A stretch of 64,000 nt of DNA from Pseudomonadota bacterium (GCA_023389105.1 JAEWEY010000002.1:124001-188000), one strand, 5' to 3'; positions 1-9,196 are shown, counted from the stretch's first letter. Notes: generated by a model not told the origin, from the sequence alone. Numbers and translations are program-made.

Positions 1-492
1 GCGCAAATCCCGCTCGAAGCGCTGCAATCGGCCCGTTTCCAGGCGCGCAAGGTGGTCGAAGCGCTCGGAGGCTACGGGATCTTCGGCGTCGAATTTTTCG
101 TCCGCGGTGACCAGGCGATCTTTTCCGAACTTTCCCCGCGGCCGCACGACACCGGCATGGTGACCCTGATTTCACAATTCCCGAACCAGTTTGAGTTGCA
201 CCTGCGGGCGGTACTGGAACTTCCGATCACCTCCATCGAGAATTTTGGTCCTTCTGCTTCGGCTGTCATCTTGGCGGACAAAGAGCGGGATCATTTCGCT
301 TTCGACGGCCTCGCCGAAGCGCTTTCCCTTGGTGCTCCCGGCAATCCCGTCGATCTTCGAATTTTCGCCAAGCCGAAAACGCTCGAAAATCGTCGCATGG
401 GCATCGCGCTGGCGCGTAGTATTACGACCGAGGACGCGGTTGCCCGCGCCAAGGCTGCAGCCGCGCGCGTCCAGATACGTTATGAGGATTGA
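1..492 (+). CDS. purT: Formate-dependent GAR transformylase PurT, C-terminal part
   Basis: The reading frame is open from the first base, so the gene is cut by the window edge and only the last 163 residues are visible. PurT is an ATP-grasp ligase that makes formyl-GAR from GAR, formate and ATP in the third step of purine synthesis. The visible part carries the end of the ATP-grasp domain (GVEFFV, then ELSPRPHDTGMVT with the metal and substrate-binding Glu/Arg) and the C-terminal domain with SASAVILAD. It ends at TGA 490-492. purE and purK lie about 13.5 kb downstream, so the purine genes are scattered. Confidence 0.95.
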   Translation, partial: AQIPLEALQSARFQARKVVEALGGYGIFGVEFFVRGDQAIFSELSPRPHDTGMVTLISQFPNQFELHLRAVLELPITSIENFGPSASAVILADKERDHFAFDGLAEALSLGAPGNPVDLRIFAKPKTLENRRMGIALARSITTEDAVARAKAAAARVQIRYED

Positions 493-504
493 AGGAGAAT
501 GCTG

Positions 505-906
505 ATGCGCCGTTCGATCGCTTCGCCGCTGCTCGCCCTTGTCGCGCTTGCCGCCTGCAACGAGCAGCCGCAGCAAAAACAGGCGCCCATCAAGGTGACT
601 GGTCCGGAGCAGCAGGCGCTGCACAAGCTGGATGCCATCAATCTGGCCATTGCGCTCAAGCGGGCGATCTACAGCGCCGGCTATACCTGCAAAACCATTA
701 CCGATGCAGGCTTCGTCGCGACCTATCAAAACCTCGATATGTGGACCGCACACTGCAAGTACGACCGCTCGGCGGAGCGCGACTGGGCCATCTTTGCCGG
801 TCCCGACGGCAGCGCTCAGGTCCGGGATTGCAAGGACGTGGCGGCCGGAGGCCTACCGGCCTGCAAAATTACGAAGCGGCCCGCAGGCGACTTCAACAAG
901 CTTTAG
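505..906 (+). CDS. Small predicted lipoprotein of unknown function
   Basis: A 133-residue protein. I prefer the ATG at 505 to the one at 499 because GGAG at 494-497 is then 7 nt away rather than 1 nt. The N-terminus is MRRS, a hydrophobic stretch and the lipobox LAAC, predicting lipid attachment at Cys. The rest is soluble with four further Cys residues in two CxxxxD/CK-type contexts, which could form disulfides in the periplasm. It sits 12 nt after purT and may be co-transcribed. I recognise no family. Confidence 0.8.
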   Translation: MRRSIASPLLALVALAACNEQPQQKQAPIKVTGPEQQALHKLDAINLAIALKRAIYSAGYTCKTITDAGFVATYQNLDMWTAHCKYDRSAERDWAIFAGPDGSAQVRDCKDVAAGGLPACKITKRPAGDFNKL

Positions 907-910
907 CTGG

Positions 911-1195
911 CTAGCCCGGGTTACCCGGATTGCACTGCCGGGTTTCCTTATATTCACCGGACGCGGACCGTTCCTTGATGGTCACGCAATTGCCCTGACG
1001 GGTCTCTTCGCGCCAGCTGCCATCGGCATTGGTCTTGCGGTCGCTCTTCGGGACCCGCTTGCCGTCGCGGATTTCATAGTTCCAGCCTTGAGGCGTCTGC
1101 CGGTCTGGCTGCTGCGCCGACGCCGCAGTCGCAAGCCCCGTCGCAGCGGCGAAAGCCACCGTTCCAAGCAGCAACATTTTCCGGTCGAATCGCAT
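911..1195 (-). CDS. Small exported hypothetical protein
   Basis: About 94 residues starting MRFDRKMLLLG. A Sec signal peptide ends near ASAQ, and the mature part is short and polar with two Cys. The start at 1195 is supported by AGGAG on the minus strand 9 nt upstream; a longer in-frame start at 1219 would run into the ABC exporter gene. It begins 5 nt after the stop of that exporter, so the two are probably one transcript. Function unknown. A link to the exporter is inference from position only, since Sec export would not need the ABC protein. Confidence 0.7.
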   Translation of the reverse strand: MRFDRKMLLLGTVAFAAATGLATAASAQQPDRQTPQGWNYEIRDGKRVPKSDRKTNADGSWREETRQGNCVTIKERSASGEYKETRQCNPGNPG

Positions 1196-1200
1196 GTCAA

Positions 1201-2967
1201 TCACTCCTGGCCGCCACATTTAGCTTTGGCGACGTTAATGCGGGCTGAAGTCGTTTCGTTCACGAAAACAATGTCCGGCCCGCTATGGTCATGTTGGATC
1301 GCGAGCCGCCGATCGCAATGGGCGAGCGTCGATTCCCGATGCGCGATGACCAAAGCAGCAGGGCGCGGCTCAAGCGCACGAAGCCGACCAATTATCTCGG
1401 CTTCGCTTTCCGCATCGAGCGCGGCCGTCGCTTCGTCAAGGATCAGCAGCGTCGGCTTCCGGAGCAACGCTCGCGCAATCACCAGGCGTTGACGCTCACC
1501 GCCCGACAGCTGACTTCCTCGGTCTCCGATTTGCTCGTCCAGACCAGCCGGCAAGAAGCGTACGCGATCGGCCAGGCCGACCGTGTCCAACGCCTGCCAA
1601 AGGAGAGCGTCCGCGCACGCCTCGGGCGGCAAAAGATTGCCCAGGATGCTGTCGTTGAAGACCGCGCTATCCTGGCCGACGTAGGCAATGCCGGCCTGCC
1701 ATAGGCTGAGCATTGGAGCCAGTTGCCGCCCATCCACCTCAATCGACCCCGACTGGGGTTGCAGAAGGCCCGCAACCAGATCGACGAAAGTCGTCTTGCC
1801 CGCGCCGGAAACGCCGACAAGGGCGAGCCATTCCCCAGAGTTCAGGACACAAGACACAGCGTCTAGTCCGCGTCCGTTCGGGTGGCGGTACCTCACCTCT
1901 TTCACGCGAAGGCATTGCCAAGGCGCCGTCGAAGACCCTGCTATCTCCGGGACGTGGTGTTTGAGCGCTCCAAGGCGGCGCTCGATGGCGGCGAAGGATG
2001 GAGCGTAAGCCGAGGCCTGAAGCACGCTGTTCTGAAGCATCTGCGCCGGCGCGTTCATCCGCGCGAACAGCACGAGGCTCGCGATCAGCATCGGGAAGGG
2101 GAGGGCCAGACCTTCCACACCGATCAACAGCAGCAATGCTGCCGCAAGGGCTGCGCCGAACCCGATCATCTGCCGCGATTGCGAATAGGTGCGAGCGAAC
2201 GCACTGTACTGGACCGCCGCAGCAAGCAGGGAAGCGCCATATTCGCGGATGAACGGCGTCACGGCTCCCTGCGCCAGAGCTGACTTGAGACCGGCATGCA
2301 GGCGAAAGCCGGCGGCGGTGCTTTCACCCATGCTCTCGCTGATTGCGAATCCGCTATCGACGCCACGCATTGCGGCGCGTGCCGACAAGAGGCAGGCCAG
2401 GGCCATGAAAAAGAGAGCGACGCCTGCAAGGGCTGGGGAGAGCAGCAGCGCCAGCCCGAACTGGACCGTCAGCATGATGCCCGACAGAGCGACGTTCTGT
2501 AGGAATGCGGCGGCCTGCGCTGCGCGAGGAACATCCGTCAGCAGCAAGGCCTGCATTCCATCCTGACCGATCGAGCTCGCAAAAGGCCAGCCTCGGGCGG
2601 CCAAGGTTGCCGCCGCTCGGATTCGGAGGTCAGACTCATATTCGGCCTGCAAGCGAGCGAGCAGCACGTCGCGGGCAAAAAGAACGAGCGCTCGCAATCC
2701 CATGGCGGCGACGAATAAGAAGAGCGCCACCGCAAACCATTGGCCGGCAGTCAGCGCGGCAGGCAACCACGAAAAACCGATTCCCAGCGATTCGCCACCG
2801 GTGCGGGCGATTGCGAGGCCGGCAAGCGGAACGATCATCAACAGCCCGAAGCCTTCGGCCGCCGCGCCGGCAATCATGAGGCCAAGCGCGAGCCACAGCC
2901 GGCCGGCCGCGAAGCGTCGATAATCCTTGAAAAGCGCGGGTATGCCGCTGCTCGTCATCCGGCCCAT
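1201..2967 (-). CDS. ABC exporter, fused permease and ATPase
   Basis: A 588-residue half-transporter with an N-terminal membrane domain (hydrophobic segments roughly 24-55, 75-100, 155-195, 265-305) and a C-terminal ATPase. The nucleotide-binding domain is intact: Walker A GVSGAGKTT at 385-393, signature LSGGE at 488-492, Walker B LLILDE at 507-512, switch His 543. It should work as a dimer in the inner membrane. The substrate cannot be read from sequence, and no partner permease or outer-membrane factor is adjacent. Met4 is an alternative start. The small exported protein follows directly. Confidence 0.9.
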   Translation of the reverse strand: MGRMTSSGIPALFKDYRRFAAGRLWLALGLMIAGAAAEGFGLLMIVPLAGLAIARTGGESLGIGFSWLPAALTAGQWFAVALFLFVAAMGLRALVLFARDVLLARLQAEYESDLRIRAAATLAARGWPFASSIGQDGMQALLLTDVPRAAQAAAFLQNVALSGIMLTVQFGLALLLSPALAGVALFFMALACLLSARAAMRGVDSGFAISESMGESTAAGFRLHAGLKSALAQGAVTPFIREYGASLLAAAVQYSAFARTYSQSRQMIGFGAALAAALLLLIGVEGLALPFPMLIASLVLFARMNAPAQMLQNSVLQASAYAPSFAAIERRLGALKHHVPEIAGSSTAPWQCLRVKEVRYRHPNGRGLDAVSCVLNSGEWLALVGVSGAGKTTFVDLVAGLLQPQSGSIEVDGRQLAPMLSLWQAGIAYVGQDSAVFNDSILGNLLPPEACADALLWQALDTVGLADRVRFLPAGLDEQIGDRGSQLSGGERQRLVIARALLRKPTLLILDEATAALDAESEAEIIGRLRALEPRPAALVIAHRESTLAHCDRRLAIQHDHSGPDIVFVNETTSARINVAKAKCGGQE

Positions 2968-3051
2968 GAAGACCGGATAGCAGCTTTTTCGCCGATGCTT
3001 AGAGCGGGCCTGGCCCTGGTGAGCGCGATCGGAGCGAAGCCCCGCCGGGAC

Positions 3052-3177
3052 TTAGCCCTGGCGCGCCTTGAAGCGGCGGTTCGTCTTGTTGATGACGTAG
3101 GTGCGGCCGCGACGACGGATGACACGGCAATCCCGATGGCGCGCCTTGAGCGACTTCAAGCTGTTGCGAATCTTCAT
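3052..3177 (-). CDS. rpmJ: 50S ribosomal protein L36, 41-residue form
   Basis: A short gene encoding a very basic 41-residue protein that begins MKIRNSLKSLKARHRDC and ends NRRFKARQG before TAA. This is the alphaproteobacterial L36 type, in which the zinc-binding Cys set of the 37-38-residue form is reduced (only Cys17 remains). The identity is clear despite the size. It stands alone between the ABC exporter and the retropepsin-like gene, away from a ribosomal operon, as is common for this type. Confidence 0.95.
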   Translation of the reverse strand: MKIRNSLKSLKARHRDCRVIRRRGRTYVINKTNRRFKARQG

Positions 3178-3297
3178 GGCCGGGCGCCTGCCTCGTTCTT
3201 TCAAATTTCGTGTTGTTCGGATTGGTCCGAGAACCGGCGGCCCACCTAGAGAGCGGACCTGCCCAAGTCAAGGCACCGGCGTCCGCGCCGAGTCTCC

Positions 3298-3831
3298 TTA
3301 GCGCAACACCATGCGGTCGCCTTCAACCTGCATCGTCTTGAACTTCGACAGAAAGCTCTGGCCGAGGAGAGACTGCTGACCGCCGTTGAGCACCACCGCC
3401 TCCATGTCCTCGGCGCTGAGCGGACCAAGTTCGACCCGATCGAGCCGGACATATTCGCCTCGCACTGCGCCATCGGCCCCTTCGCCGACGACGTCGCTCA
3501 TCCCGATCGAGGGCGCCAGCCCAGCAATCCGCGCGTCATCCCGCGATAAGGCGATGCCGGAAGCGCCGGTATCTACCAGCATGTGGACCATGTTCCCATT
3601 GATGCGTACGTCGGCGTAGAAATGCCCGTCCGCTTGGCGGTCGAGCTCTATGCTCCCGTCGAGACGGTTGACACTCTCTTCCGCCGTGCCGCTCGCTGTG
3701 CTGGGCGAAGCGCTCGCGGAACGCGTCATGATGACGCCGCCGCGACTTGCTGGCGTGGGCGAACTCGTCCTTCCCACCATCATGGCGAAGACGGCGGCGA
3801 TCGCGAGGACGATGACGTACAGTCGCAGCAT
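3298..3831 (-). CDS. Membrane-anchored retropepsin-like aspartic protease
   Basis: A 177-residue protein with one N-terminal membrane helix (residues 2-20), a Ser/Ala/Thr-rich linker to about 55, and one retroviral-type aspartic protease domain. The catalytic motif is DTGAS at 87-91, preceded by the INGN strand and followed by the second hydrophobic element LLGQSFL. This matches the bacterial clan AA family in which a single domain must dimerise, probably in the periplasm. Substrates in such families are mostly unknown. It lies between galE and rpmJ on the same strand with loose spacing. Confidence 0.88.
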   Translation of the reverse strand: MLRLYVIVLAIAAVFAMMVGRTSSPTPASRGGVIMTRSASASPSTASGTAEESVNRLDGSIELDRQADGHFYADVRINGNMVHMLVDTGASGIALSRDDARIAGLAPSIGMSDVVGEGADGAVRGEYVRLDRVELGPLSAEDMEAVVLNGGQQSLLGQSFLSKFKTMQVEGDRMVLR

Positions 3832-3877
3832 CGACCGACGCTATGCCCAGGGCAGTAAAGAAAGCTTGAAACGCCCC

Positions 3878-4867
3878 TCAGGCGCTAAGCTTACGCTCCC
3901 ACGCCAGCGCATCGCCGACGATGCGGCCGATGTCGTCATACCTGGGCCGCCAATCGATGGTCTGCAGCAGGCGAGCGTTGCCGGCGACCAGCTGCGGCGG
4001 ATCGCCAGCTCTGCGAGTTTCCATCTGACGCTTCACCGGCGCTCCGTTTGCACGATCGACGGCGTCCAGGACTTCGAGCACGGAAAGGCCGCGCCCGTAA
4101 CCGCAGTTCATCGCTAGGTTCTGTTCGGGATTGGCGATCAGCCATTCAAGTGCGGCCACGTGCGCAGCCGCCAGATCGCTTACGTGAATGTAATCGCGGA
4201 TGCAGGTCCCATCGGGTGTCGGATAGTCGGTGCCGTAGACCGCGACGTGGTCGCGCTTGCCGACCGCCGCCTCGACCGCGACCTTGATCAGGTGGGTCGA
4301 ACCTTTGCCCTTCTGCCCGCTGCGGCCTTCGGGGTCCGCGCCGGCGACGTTGAAATAACGGAGGGCGCCGAAGTTGAACGGGTAGGCGGCCGACGCGTCC
4401 TCAAGCATCCGCTCGGTCATCAGCTTCGAAGCGCCGTAAGGATTGATCGGCAGCTTGGGTGCTTCCTCGACAATCGGCACCACCTCCGGCGCACCGTACA
4501 CCGCGGCGGTCGACGAGAAGAGGATATGTTTGATCCCACCTTCGACTGCAGCTTCCATCAGTGCATGTGAGGCGACCGTATTGTTCGCATAATAATCGAG
4601 CGGCTTTTCGACCGACTCCGGCACGACGATCGAGCCGGCGAAATGCATGATCGCGCCGATGCCGAGATCGTCGATGATGCTGTCGACCAGTACCCGCTCG
4701 GCAATCGATCCATGAAAGAACTTTACGCCATCCGGCACGACCGAGCGGTCGCCGTTGGAAAGATCGTCAATGACGGCGACGCGCCAGCCGGCATCTTTCA
4801 AGGCGAGGACTGCGTGGCTGCCGATATAGCCGGCGCCACCGGTGACGAGGACTGCGGGTTTGCTCAT
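3878..4867 (-). CDS. galE: UDP-glucose 4-epimerase
   Basis: A 329-residue extended SDR enzyme that interconverts UDP-glucose and UDP-galactose. It has the NAD-binding GGAGYIGSH motif near residue 10, the catalytic YGASK set (INPYGASKLM) and the GalE-typical CIRDYIHV segment. The start at 4867 gives MSKPAVLVTGGAGYIG; an upstream in-frame start at 4885 would add six residues without family support. No other galactose gene is nearby, so it likely feeds cell-surface polysaccharide synthesis. It is divergent from the M16 peptidase gene across a 156-bp gap with a perfect palindrome. Confidence 0.96.
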   Translation of the reverse strand: MSKPAVLVTGGAGYIGSHAVLALKDAGWRVAVIDDLSNGDRSVVPDGVKFFHGSIAERVLVDSIIDDLGIGAIMHFAGSIVVPESVEKPLDYYANNTVASHALMEAAVEGGIKHILFSSTAAVYGAPEVVPIVEEAPKLPINPYGASKLMTERMLEDASAAYPFNFGALRYFNVAGADPEGRSGQKGKGSTHLIKVAVEAAVGKRDHVAVYGTDYPTPDGTCIRDYIHVSDLAAAHVAALEWLIANPEQNLAMNCGYGRGLSVLEVLDAVDRANGAPVKRQMETRRAGDPPQLVAGNARLLQTIDWRPRYDDIGRIVGDALAWERKLSA

Positions 4868-4913
4868 GGGGCTTCCGCTAACCAAGGCGGCGTCAGGCCG
4901 CTAGCCCCGGCGG

Positions 4914-4933
4914 CGCTTTCGCAGGCGAAAGCG
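4914..4933. promoter_or_regulatory. Perfect 9+9 bp inverted repeat between divergent genes
   Basis: CGCTTTCGC at 4914-4922 and GCGAAAGCG at 4925-4933 form a perfect inverted repeat with a 2-nt spacer. It lies midway between the galE start (4867) and the M16 peptidase start (5024). The tight spacing suits a dimeric DNA-binding protein or a small hairpin. No T-run follows on either strand, so a terminator is unlikely. Function is inferred. Confidence 0.45.
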
Positions 4934-5023
4934 ATGCGTTGGTCGAACCGCCACCCCATTGGTGCGCCGCATCGGGCAGCCTAACCGTGGGTAATCAATG
5001 ATGATTCGGAGGGGAACGAACTG

Positions 5024-7852
5024 ATGATCGGTCGTGCTTTGGCGATGGTGTCTTCCAGCCTGCTGGCGTTGAGCGCCGTGGCCTCACCCGCTGCGGCCCA
5101 GGGCGCCGCCCGGCCCGCCAGCGTGCCACAGATCAATTTCACCCAGCGCACGTTACCCAACGGCCTGCGCGTCATCGCCATTCGGGACACCGGTACGCCC
5201 GACGTGACCACCTCGATGTGGTATGAAGTCGGCTCCAAGCATGATCCTGACAATCGCTCCGGCTTCGCGCACCTGTTCGAGCATATCCTCAGCCGCAAGA
5301 CGGTGAACATGCCGTACAATGCGATCAACGCGATGGTCGACGACATCGGCGGCACCCGCAACGCGTCCACCTGGTACGACCGCACGAACTACTACGAGAC
5401 GGTCCCCGCGGAATATCTCGAGCGCATGCTGTGGACCCATGCCGAGCGCATGGCCCGCCCGGTCATCGACAAGGAAGTGTTCGAAACCGAACGCAACGTG
5501 GTGAAAGAAGAGCTTCGCCAGCGCGTGCTGGCGCCGCCCTACGGCCGCTTGTTCAACTTCGCAATCGGCGAAAATGTCTACAACATCCTGCCGCATCGCC
5601 GCCCGACCATCGGCAGCATTGCGGATCTCGATTCGGCGACGCTTCAGGACGCGCTCGCCTTCCATGAAGCTTATTACGGCCCGGACACCGCAACGCTGAT
5701 AGTCTCCGGCAACTTCGACCCCGCCAATCTCGATCGATTGGTCGACAAATATTTCAAGCCGATCCCCCGCCGCGCGAAGGCGCTGCCGCTAGCGATCCGG
5801 ATCAAGGACCGGCCGATTACGCCCCGCCGCGTCAACGCGACCGGCCCGACGGTCCCGCTTCCTGTCGTCGGCTCGGTCTGGCAGACCCCGGGCGCTTCCA
5901 GCAACGACATGGCGGTGATGGAAGTTATCGACGCCATCATGACTGGCGGCGAGCACAACCGGCTCGACACGGCGCTGGTAAAAACCGGTCTCGCCGCGCA
6001 GGCGACCTCGCAGCTGAACGATAGCGAGGAGCAGGGCTATTACTCGCTCGGCGCCATCGTCGCGAGCGGTCAGCAGCCGGAAGCTGTCGCCGCCAAGCTC
6101 GACGGCGCCCTTGCCAGCTTGCGCGCCACCGGCCCGTCCCCAGAGGAGCTGGCCGAAGCGAAGAACGAATTGCTCGCCAACGGCCTGCAGGAGCGCGAGG
6201 TCGCCAGCAACCGCGCCTTCACGCTTGGAGAGGCGCTCGTCCGTACCGGCGACCCCAAGGCGGCCGACCGCCGGCTCGCCGCAATCACGCGCGTAACGGC
6301 CGCTGACGTCAAGCGCGTTGCGCAGACTGTTCTCAGCCCCCAGCGCCGGCTCGAAATCCGCTACACCAAGGGTGACGGAGACCCGAAGGGCTGGGCCAAT
6401 CCGACCCCATTGCCGACGTTCAAGTCGAGCCCGCCGTTCACTGGTAAGCTCAACGAGTTGCGCCCCGTCGCCGAGCGCGAAGCCCCGCCGGCGCCAGGCA
6501 CGCCCGCAACTTACGTCATGCCGGCGCTGGCCGATGCCAAGCTGGCGAACGGACTCCGCGTGGTGAGTGCCAAGACCGGTAACATGCCGCTGGCGACGCT
6601 CACCGTCGCTATCAAGGCAGGTTCAGCCGTCGAACCGCGGGCCAAGGCAGGTCTCGCGGGAATGGTGGCGAGCATTGCCAACAAAGGCACCGCGACCCGC
6701 TCGGCCGACGATATTGCTTCTGGCCTGGAGCGGCTCGGTGCATCGCTAACCACCGCCGTCTCGCAAGACGGGACGTTCATCAGCATCACGGCGCCAACGG
6801 CGACGCTGGAGCAGGCCGCAGTCCTGCTTAGCGACGTCATCCAGAACGCCAGCTTTCCCGAGGCGGATTTCGCGCGTGAACGGAAGCGCGCACTCGACGG
6901 CCTGTCGGTCGCCCTCAAGGACCCCGGCCAGATTGCGGGCCGACTGGTCAATCCGGTCGCATTCGGTGCAGCGCCTTACGGCACCGTCGCTGGGGGAACG
7001 CCGACGACGCTCGTCGGCCTAACCCGCGCAGACCTGCTCGATTATCGCGAGCGTTGGTGGCGTCCCGACCTGGCGACTGCGTTCGTCTCAGGCGGGATCG
7101 ACCCGGCGGAGGCGCGGGGTATCGTCGAGCGGACGTTCGGCCAGTGGAGAGCGACGGGCTCGGCGCCGTCGGTCCCCGCCAACCTCGCCGGCAGCGACCT
7201 TCCGGCGCGCACCCTGGTCGTCGACTTGCCAGGATCGGGGCAGGCGGCGGTCTACGCCTTCGCGCGGGGCATCCCGCGCAACGATCCGGCATACTATGAT
7301 GCCGTGCTTGCCAATTCGGTGCTCGGTGGATCGTCGACCGGTCGGCTGTTCCAGGAAATCCGGGTCAAGCGCGCCCTCAGTTACGGCGCGTACAGCCAGC
7401 TCGCCGCCCAGCAATCGGGAGGCACGCTCGTCGCCTCCGCGCAGACCAAAAATGAAAGCGCTGCGGACGTCGCCAAGGTTTTCCTCGACGAATTCGCCCG
7501 TATTGGGTCCGAGCCGCTCGCAGCCGACGCGGTCGCGAACCGCAAGACGTTGCTCGCCGGCAGCTTCCAACGCCAGCTAGAGACGTCCGCCGGTTTCAAC
7601 GGTTCGCTTGCAGGGGCGCTGCTGCGGGGGATCGAGCCGGCCGAGATGCTCAGCTACGGCGACCGCATCCGCGCCGTTCAGGGAGCAGCCGCCACCGCCT
7701 CACTTGGCCGCGTGCTGACACCCAGCCGCATCTCGCTGGTGATCGTGGGCGACAGCGCCAAGTTCATCGACAAGCTGCGGCAGCTTCGGCCGGACACAGT
7801 GGTGATCCCCGTCGACAAGCTCGACCTCGCCTCCGCTCAGGCGATGCCCTAG
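5024..7852 (+). CDS. Periplasmic M16 family zinc peptidase, tandem two-domain
   Basis: A 942-residue protein with a Sec signal peptide (cleavage near AAAQ at 23-26) and two M16 units. The first unit keeps the inverted zinc motif HLFEH (His83, Glu86, His87) and a distal Glu at 162/163 in VVKEEL. The second unit (from about residue 505) has no HxxEH and is probably the inactive clamp half. This layout is common for exported pitrilysin-like peptidases that degrade peptides of up to a few dozen residues. A GGAGG stands before the ATG. The gene ends 3 nt before the convergent regulator gene. Confidence 0.93.
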   Translation: MIGRALAMVSSSLLALSAVASPAAAQGAARPASVPQINFTQRTLPNGLRVIAIRDTGTPDVTTSMWYEVGSKHDPDNRSGFAHLFEHILSRKTVNMPYNAINAMVDDIGGTRNASTWYDRTNYYETVPAEYLERMLWTHAERMARPVIDKEVFETERNVVKEELRQRVLAPPYGRLFNFAIGENVYNILPHRRPTIGSIADLDSATLQDALAFHEAYYGPDTATLIVSGNFDPANLDRLVDKYFKPIPRRAKALPLAIRIKDRPITPRRVNATGPTVPLPVVGSVWQTPGASSNDMAVMEVIDAIMTGGEHNRLDTALVKTGLAAQATSQLNDSEEQGYYSLGAIVASGQQPEAVAAKLDGALASLRATGPSPEELAEAKNELLANGLQEREVASNRAFTLGEALVRTGDPKAADRRLAAITRVTAADVKRVAQTVLSPQRRLEIRYTKGDGDPKGWANPTPLPTFKSSPPFTGKLNELRPVAEREAPPAPGTPATYVMPALADAKLANGLRVVSAKTGNMPLATLTVAIKAGSAVEPRAKAGLAGMVASIANKGTATRSADDIASGLERLGASLTTAVSQDGTFISITAPTATLEQAAVLLSDVIQNASFPEADFARERKRALDGLSVALKDPGQIAGRLVNPVAFGAAPYGTVAGGTPTTLVGLTRADLLDYRERWWRPDLATAFVSGGIDPAEARGIVERTFGQWRATGSAPSVPANLAGSDLPARTLVVDLPGSGQAAVYAFARGIPRNDPAYYDAVLANSVLGGSSTGRLFQEIRVKRALSYGAYSQLAAQQSGGTLVASAQTKNESAADVAKVFLDEFARIGSEPLAADAVANRKTLLAGSFQRQLETSAGFNGSLAGALLRGIEPAEMLSYGDRIRAVQGAAATASLGRVLTPSRISLVIVGDSAKFIDKLRQLRPDTVVIPVDKLDLASAQAMP

Positions 7853-7855
7853 CTC

Positions 7856-9196
7856 TCAATCGCTGAGCCGGTAACCGACCGCCGGCTCGTTGAGGATCAG
7901 CGCCGGCTGCGATGGCTCGCGCTCCAACTTCTGCCGGAGCGAGCGGATCGCGACGCGCAGATATTCAATCTGCCGTTCCTGCGCCGGACCCCAGACCGCG
8001 CGCAGCAAATGCTGGTGCGTCAGTACGCGTCCGCGATGCTTGGCCAGTTCGCCGAGCACCGCGAATTCCTTCGGCGTGAGATGTACCGGCTCGCCTGCTT
8101 TGACGACGGTTCGCTGTAACAGGTCGATGGTCACGTCGCCCGCTTCGATCGGGCGCTCGTTCGGTTCAGGTCCCATGTCCATCAGGTTTGTGAGGTACCG
8201 GTCCAGCCGTCCCGTCTCCGTGGCGATCTCGGCGATCAAATGTTTGTCGCCCTCGCCCGCACGGCGCAATTGCCGGGCAGCTTCGCCGATCGTGGTGAGG
8301 CGCGGCGTAATATCCTGTGCGATCGATGAGAGCAGTGACGCGCGCACCCGATCGCGTTCACGCACCGCGGCGAAGCCTCTCGCTTCGCCCTCCAGCCGCG
8401 CTCGTTCCAAGGCAAGCGCCATCTGGTCCAGCAGGCTGGTCAGCAAGGGCAATTGCTCTTCCGCAATCGGCGGCATCCCGTCGTCGCGGGCAATGCCGAA
8501 CGCAGCTACCATGCCGCTGCCGGACCGAACCGGATGGAACAGCCATTCGGCAGGCTGCAGCCGAGTCGAGCCGCGACCCGCTGGCCGACCCTCCTCGATG
8601 GCGAAGGCGGCAGCGGCGATATCGCTGGGCGTTGGCTCATTGCCGGCGGGATCCGCGGCGATCACCGCCGGCTCGGGCAGTCCGGCCATAAGCATGGTGT
8701 TGCAGTGGAACAGCCGGCGCACCTCGGCACAGGCCGTCGCCGCGATCTCGCTTTCGCCGCGACAGGAAAGCAACCGTCCGGCAAAGCCGGCGATGGTGGC
8801 GTTGCGTTCCGCATGTGCTGCTGCCAGCCGGGCGTGGCTGCGCATGCCGGCCGCAAGGCGACTGGTCACCACCGCCACGAGGAACAGGATGACGACCGTG
8901 AAAACATCGGTCATCCGGTTGATGCGAAAGGTGTGAACCGGCTCGGTAAAAAAGAAATTGTAGGCGAGGGCTGAAGCGATCCCGGCGGTCAGTGCCGGAC
9001 CCAGGCCCCATAGCACCGCGGCAGCAAGAACGGCGGGCAGGTAAAGCATGTCGACTGGCGATGTGCCCCAGCGCGGCGCAACGACCATACCGATCAGCGT
9101 GGATGCTGCAACCATGGCGAGCGCGCCCGCATAATGCTCGGCGCTTTGCAGTGCGGAAACTGCCTGGCGGTCGTTCGTTGGTGCCGTGGCGATCAT
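7856..9196 (-). CDS. KdpD-like sensor fused to a KdpE-like DNA-binding domain
   Basis: A 446-residue protein. Residues 22-128 form a DUF4118-type four-helix membrane domain like that of the K+ sensor KdpD. Residues 130-265 look like a GAF domain. Residues 278-345 match the KdpD dimerisation helices, but the phospho-acceptor His is replaced: SSIAQDITPRL, with Gln294 where SHDLRTPL is usual. No ATPase domain follows. Instead residues 352-445 are an OmpR/PhoB winged helix close to the KdpE C-terminus (VHLTPKEFAVL, VLTHQHLLRAVWG, GYRLSD). No receiver domain is present. I infer a membrane-bound one-component K+ or turgor regulator. It is divergent from kup, the likely target. Confidence 0.85.
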   Translation of the reverse strand: MIATAPTNDRQAVSALQSAEHYAGALAMVAASTLIGMVVAPRWGTSPVDMLYLPAVLAAAVLWGLGPALTAGIASALAYNFFFTEPVHTFRINRMTDVFTVVILFLVAVVTSRLAAGMRSHARLAAAHAERNATIAGFAGRLLSCRGESEIAATACAEVRRLFHCNTMLMAGLPEPAVIAADPAGNEPTPSDIAAAAFAIEEGRPAGRGSTRLQPAEWLFHPVRSGSGMVAAFGIARDDGMPPIAEEQLPLLTSLLDQMALALERARLEGEARGFAAVRERDRVRASLLSSIAQDITPRLTTIGEAARQLRRAGEGDKHLIAEIATETGRLDRYLTNLMDMGPEPNERPIEAGDVTIDLLQRTVVKAGEPVHLTPKEFAVLGELAKHRGRVLTHQHLLRAVWGPAQERQIEYLRVAIRSLRQKLEREPSQPALILNEPAVGYRLSD

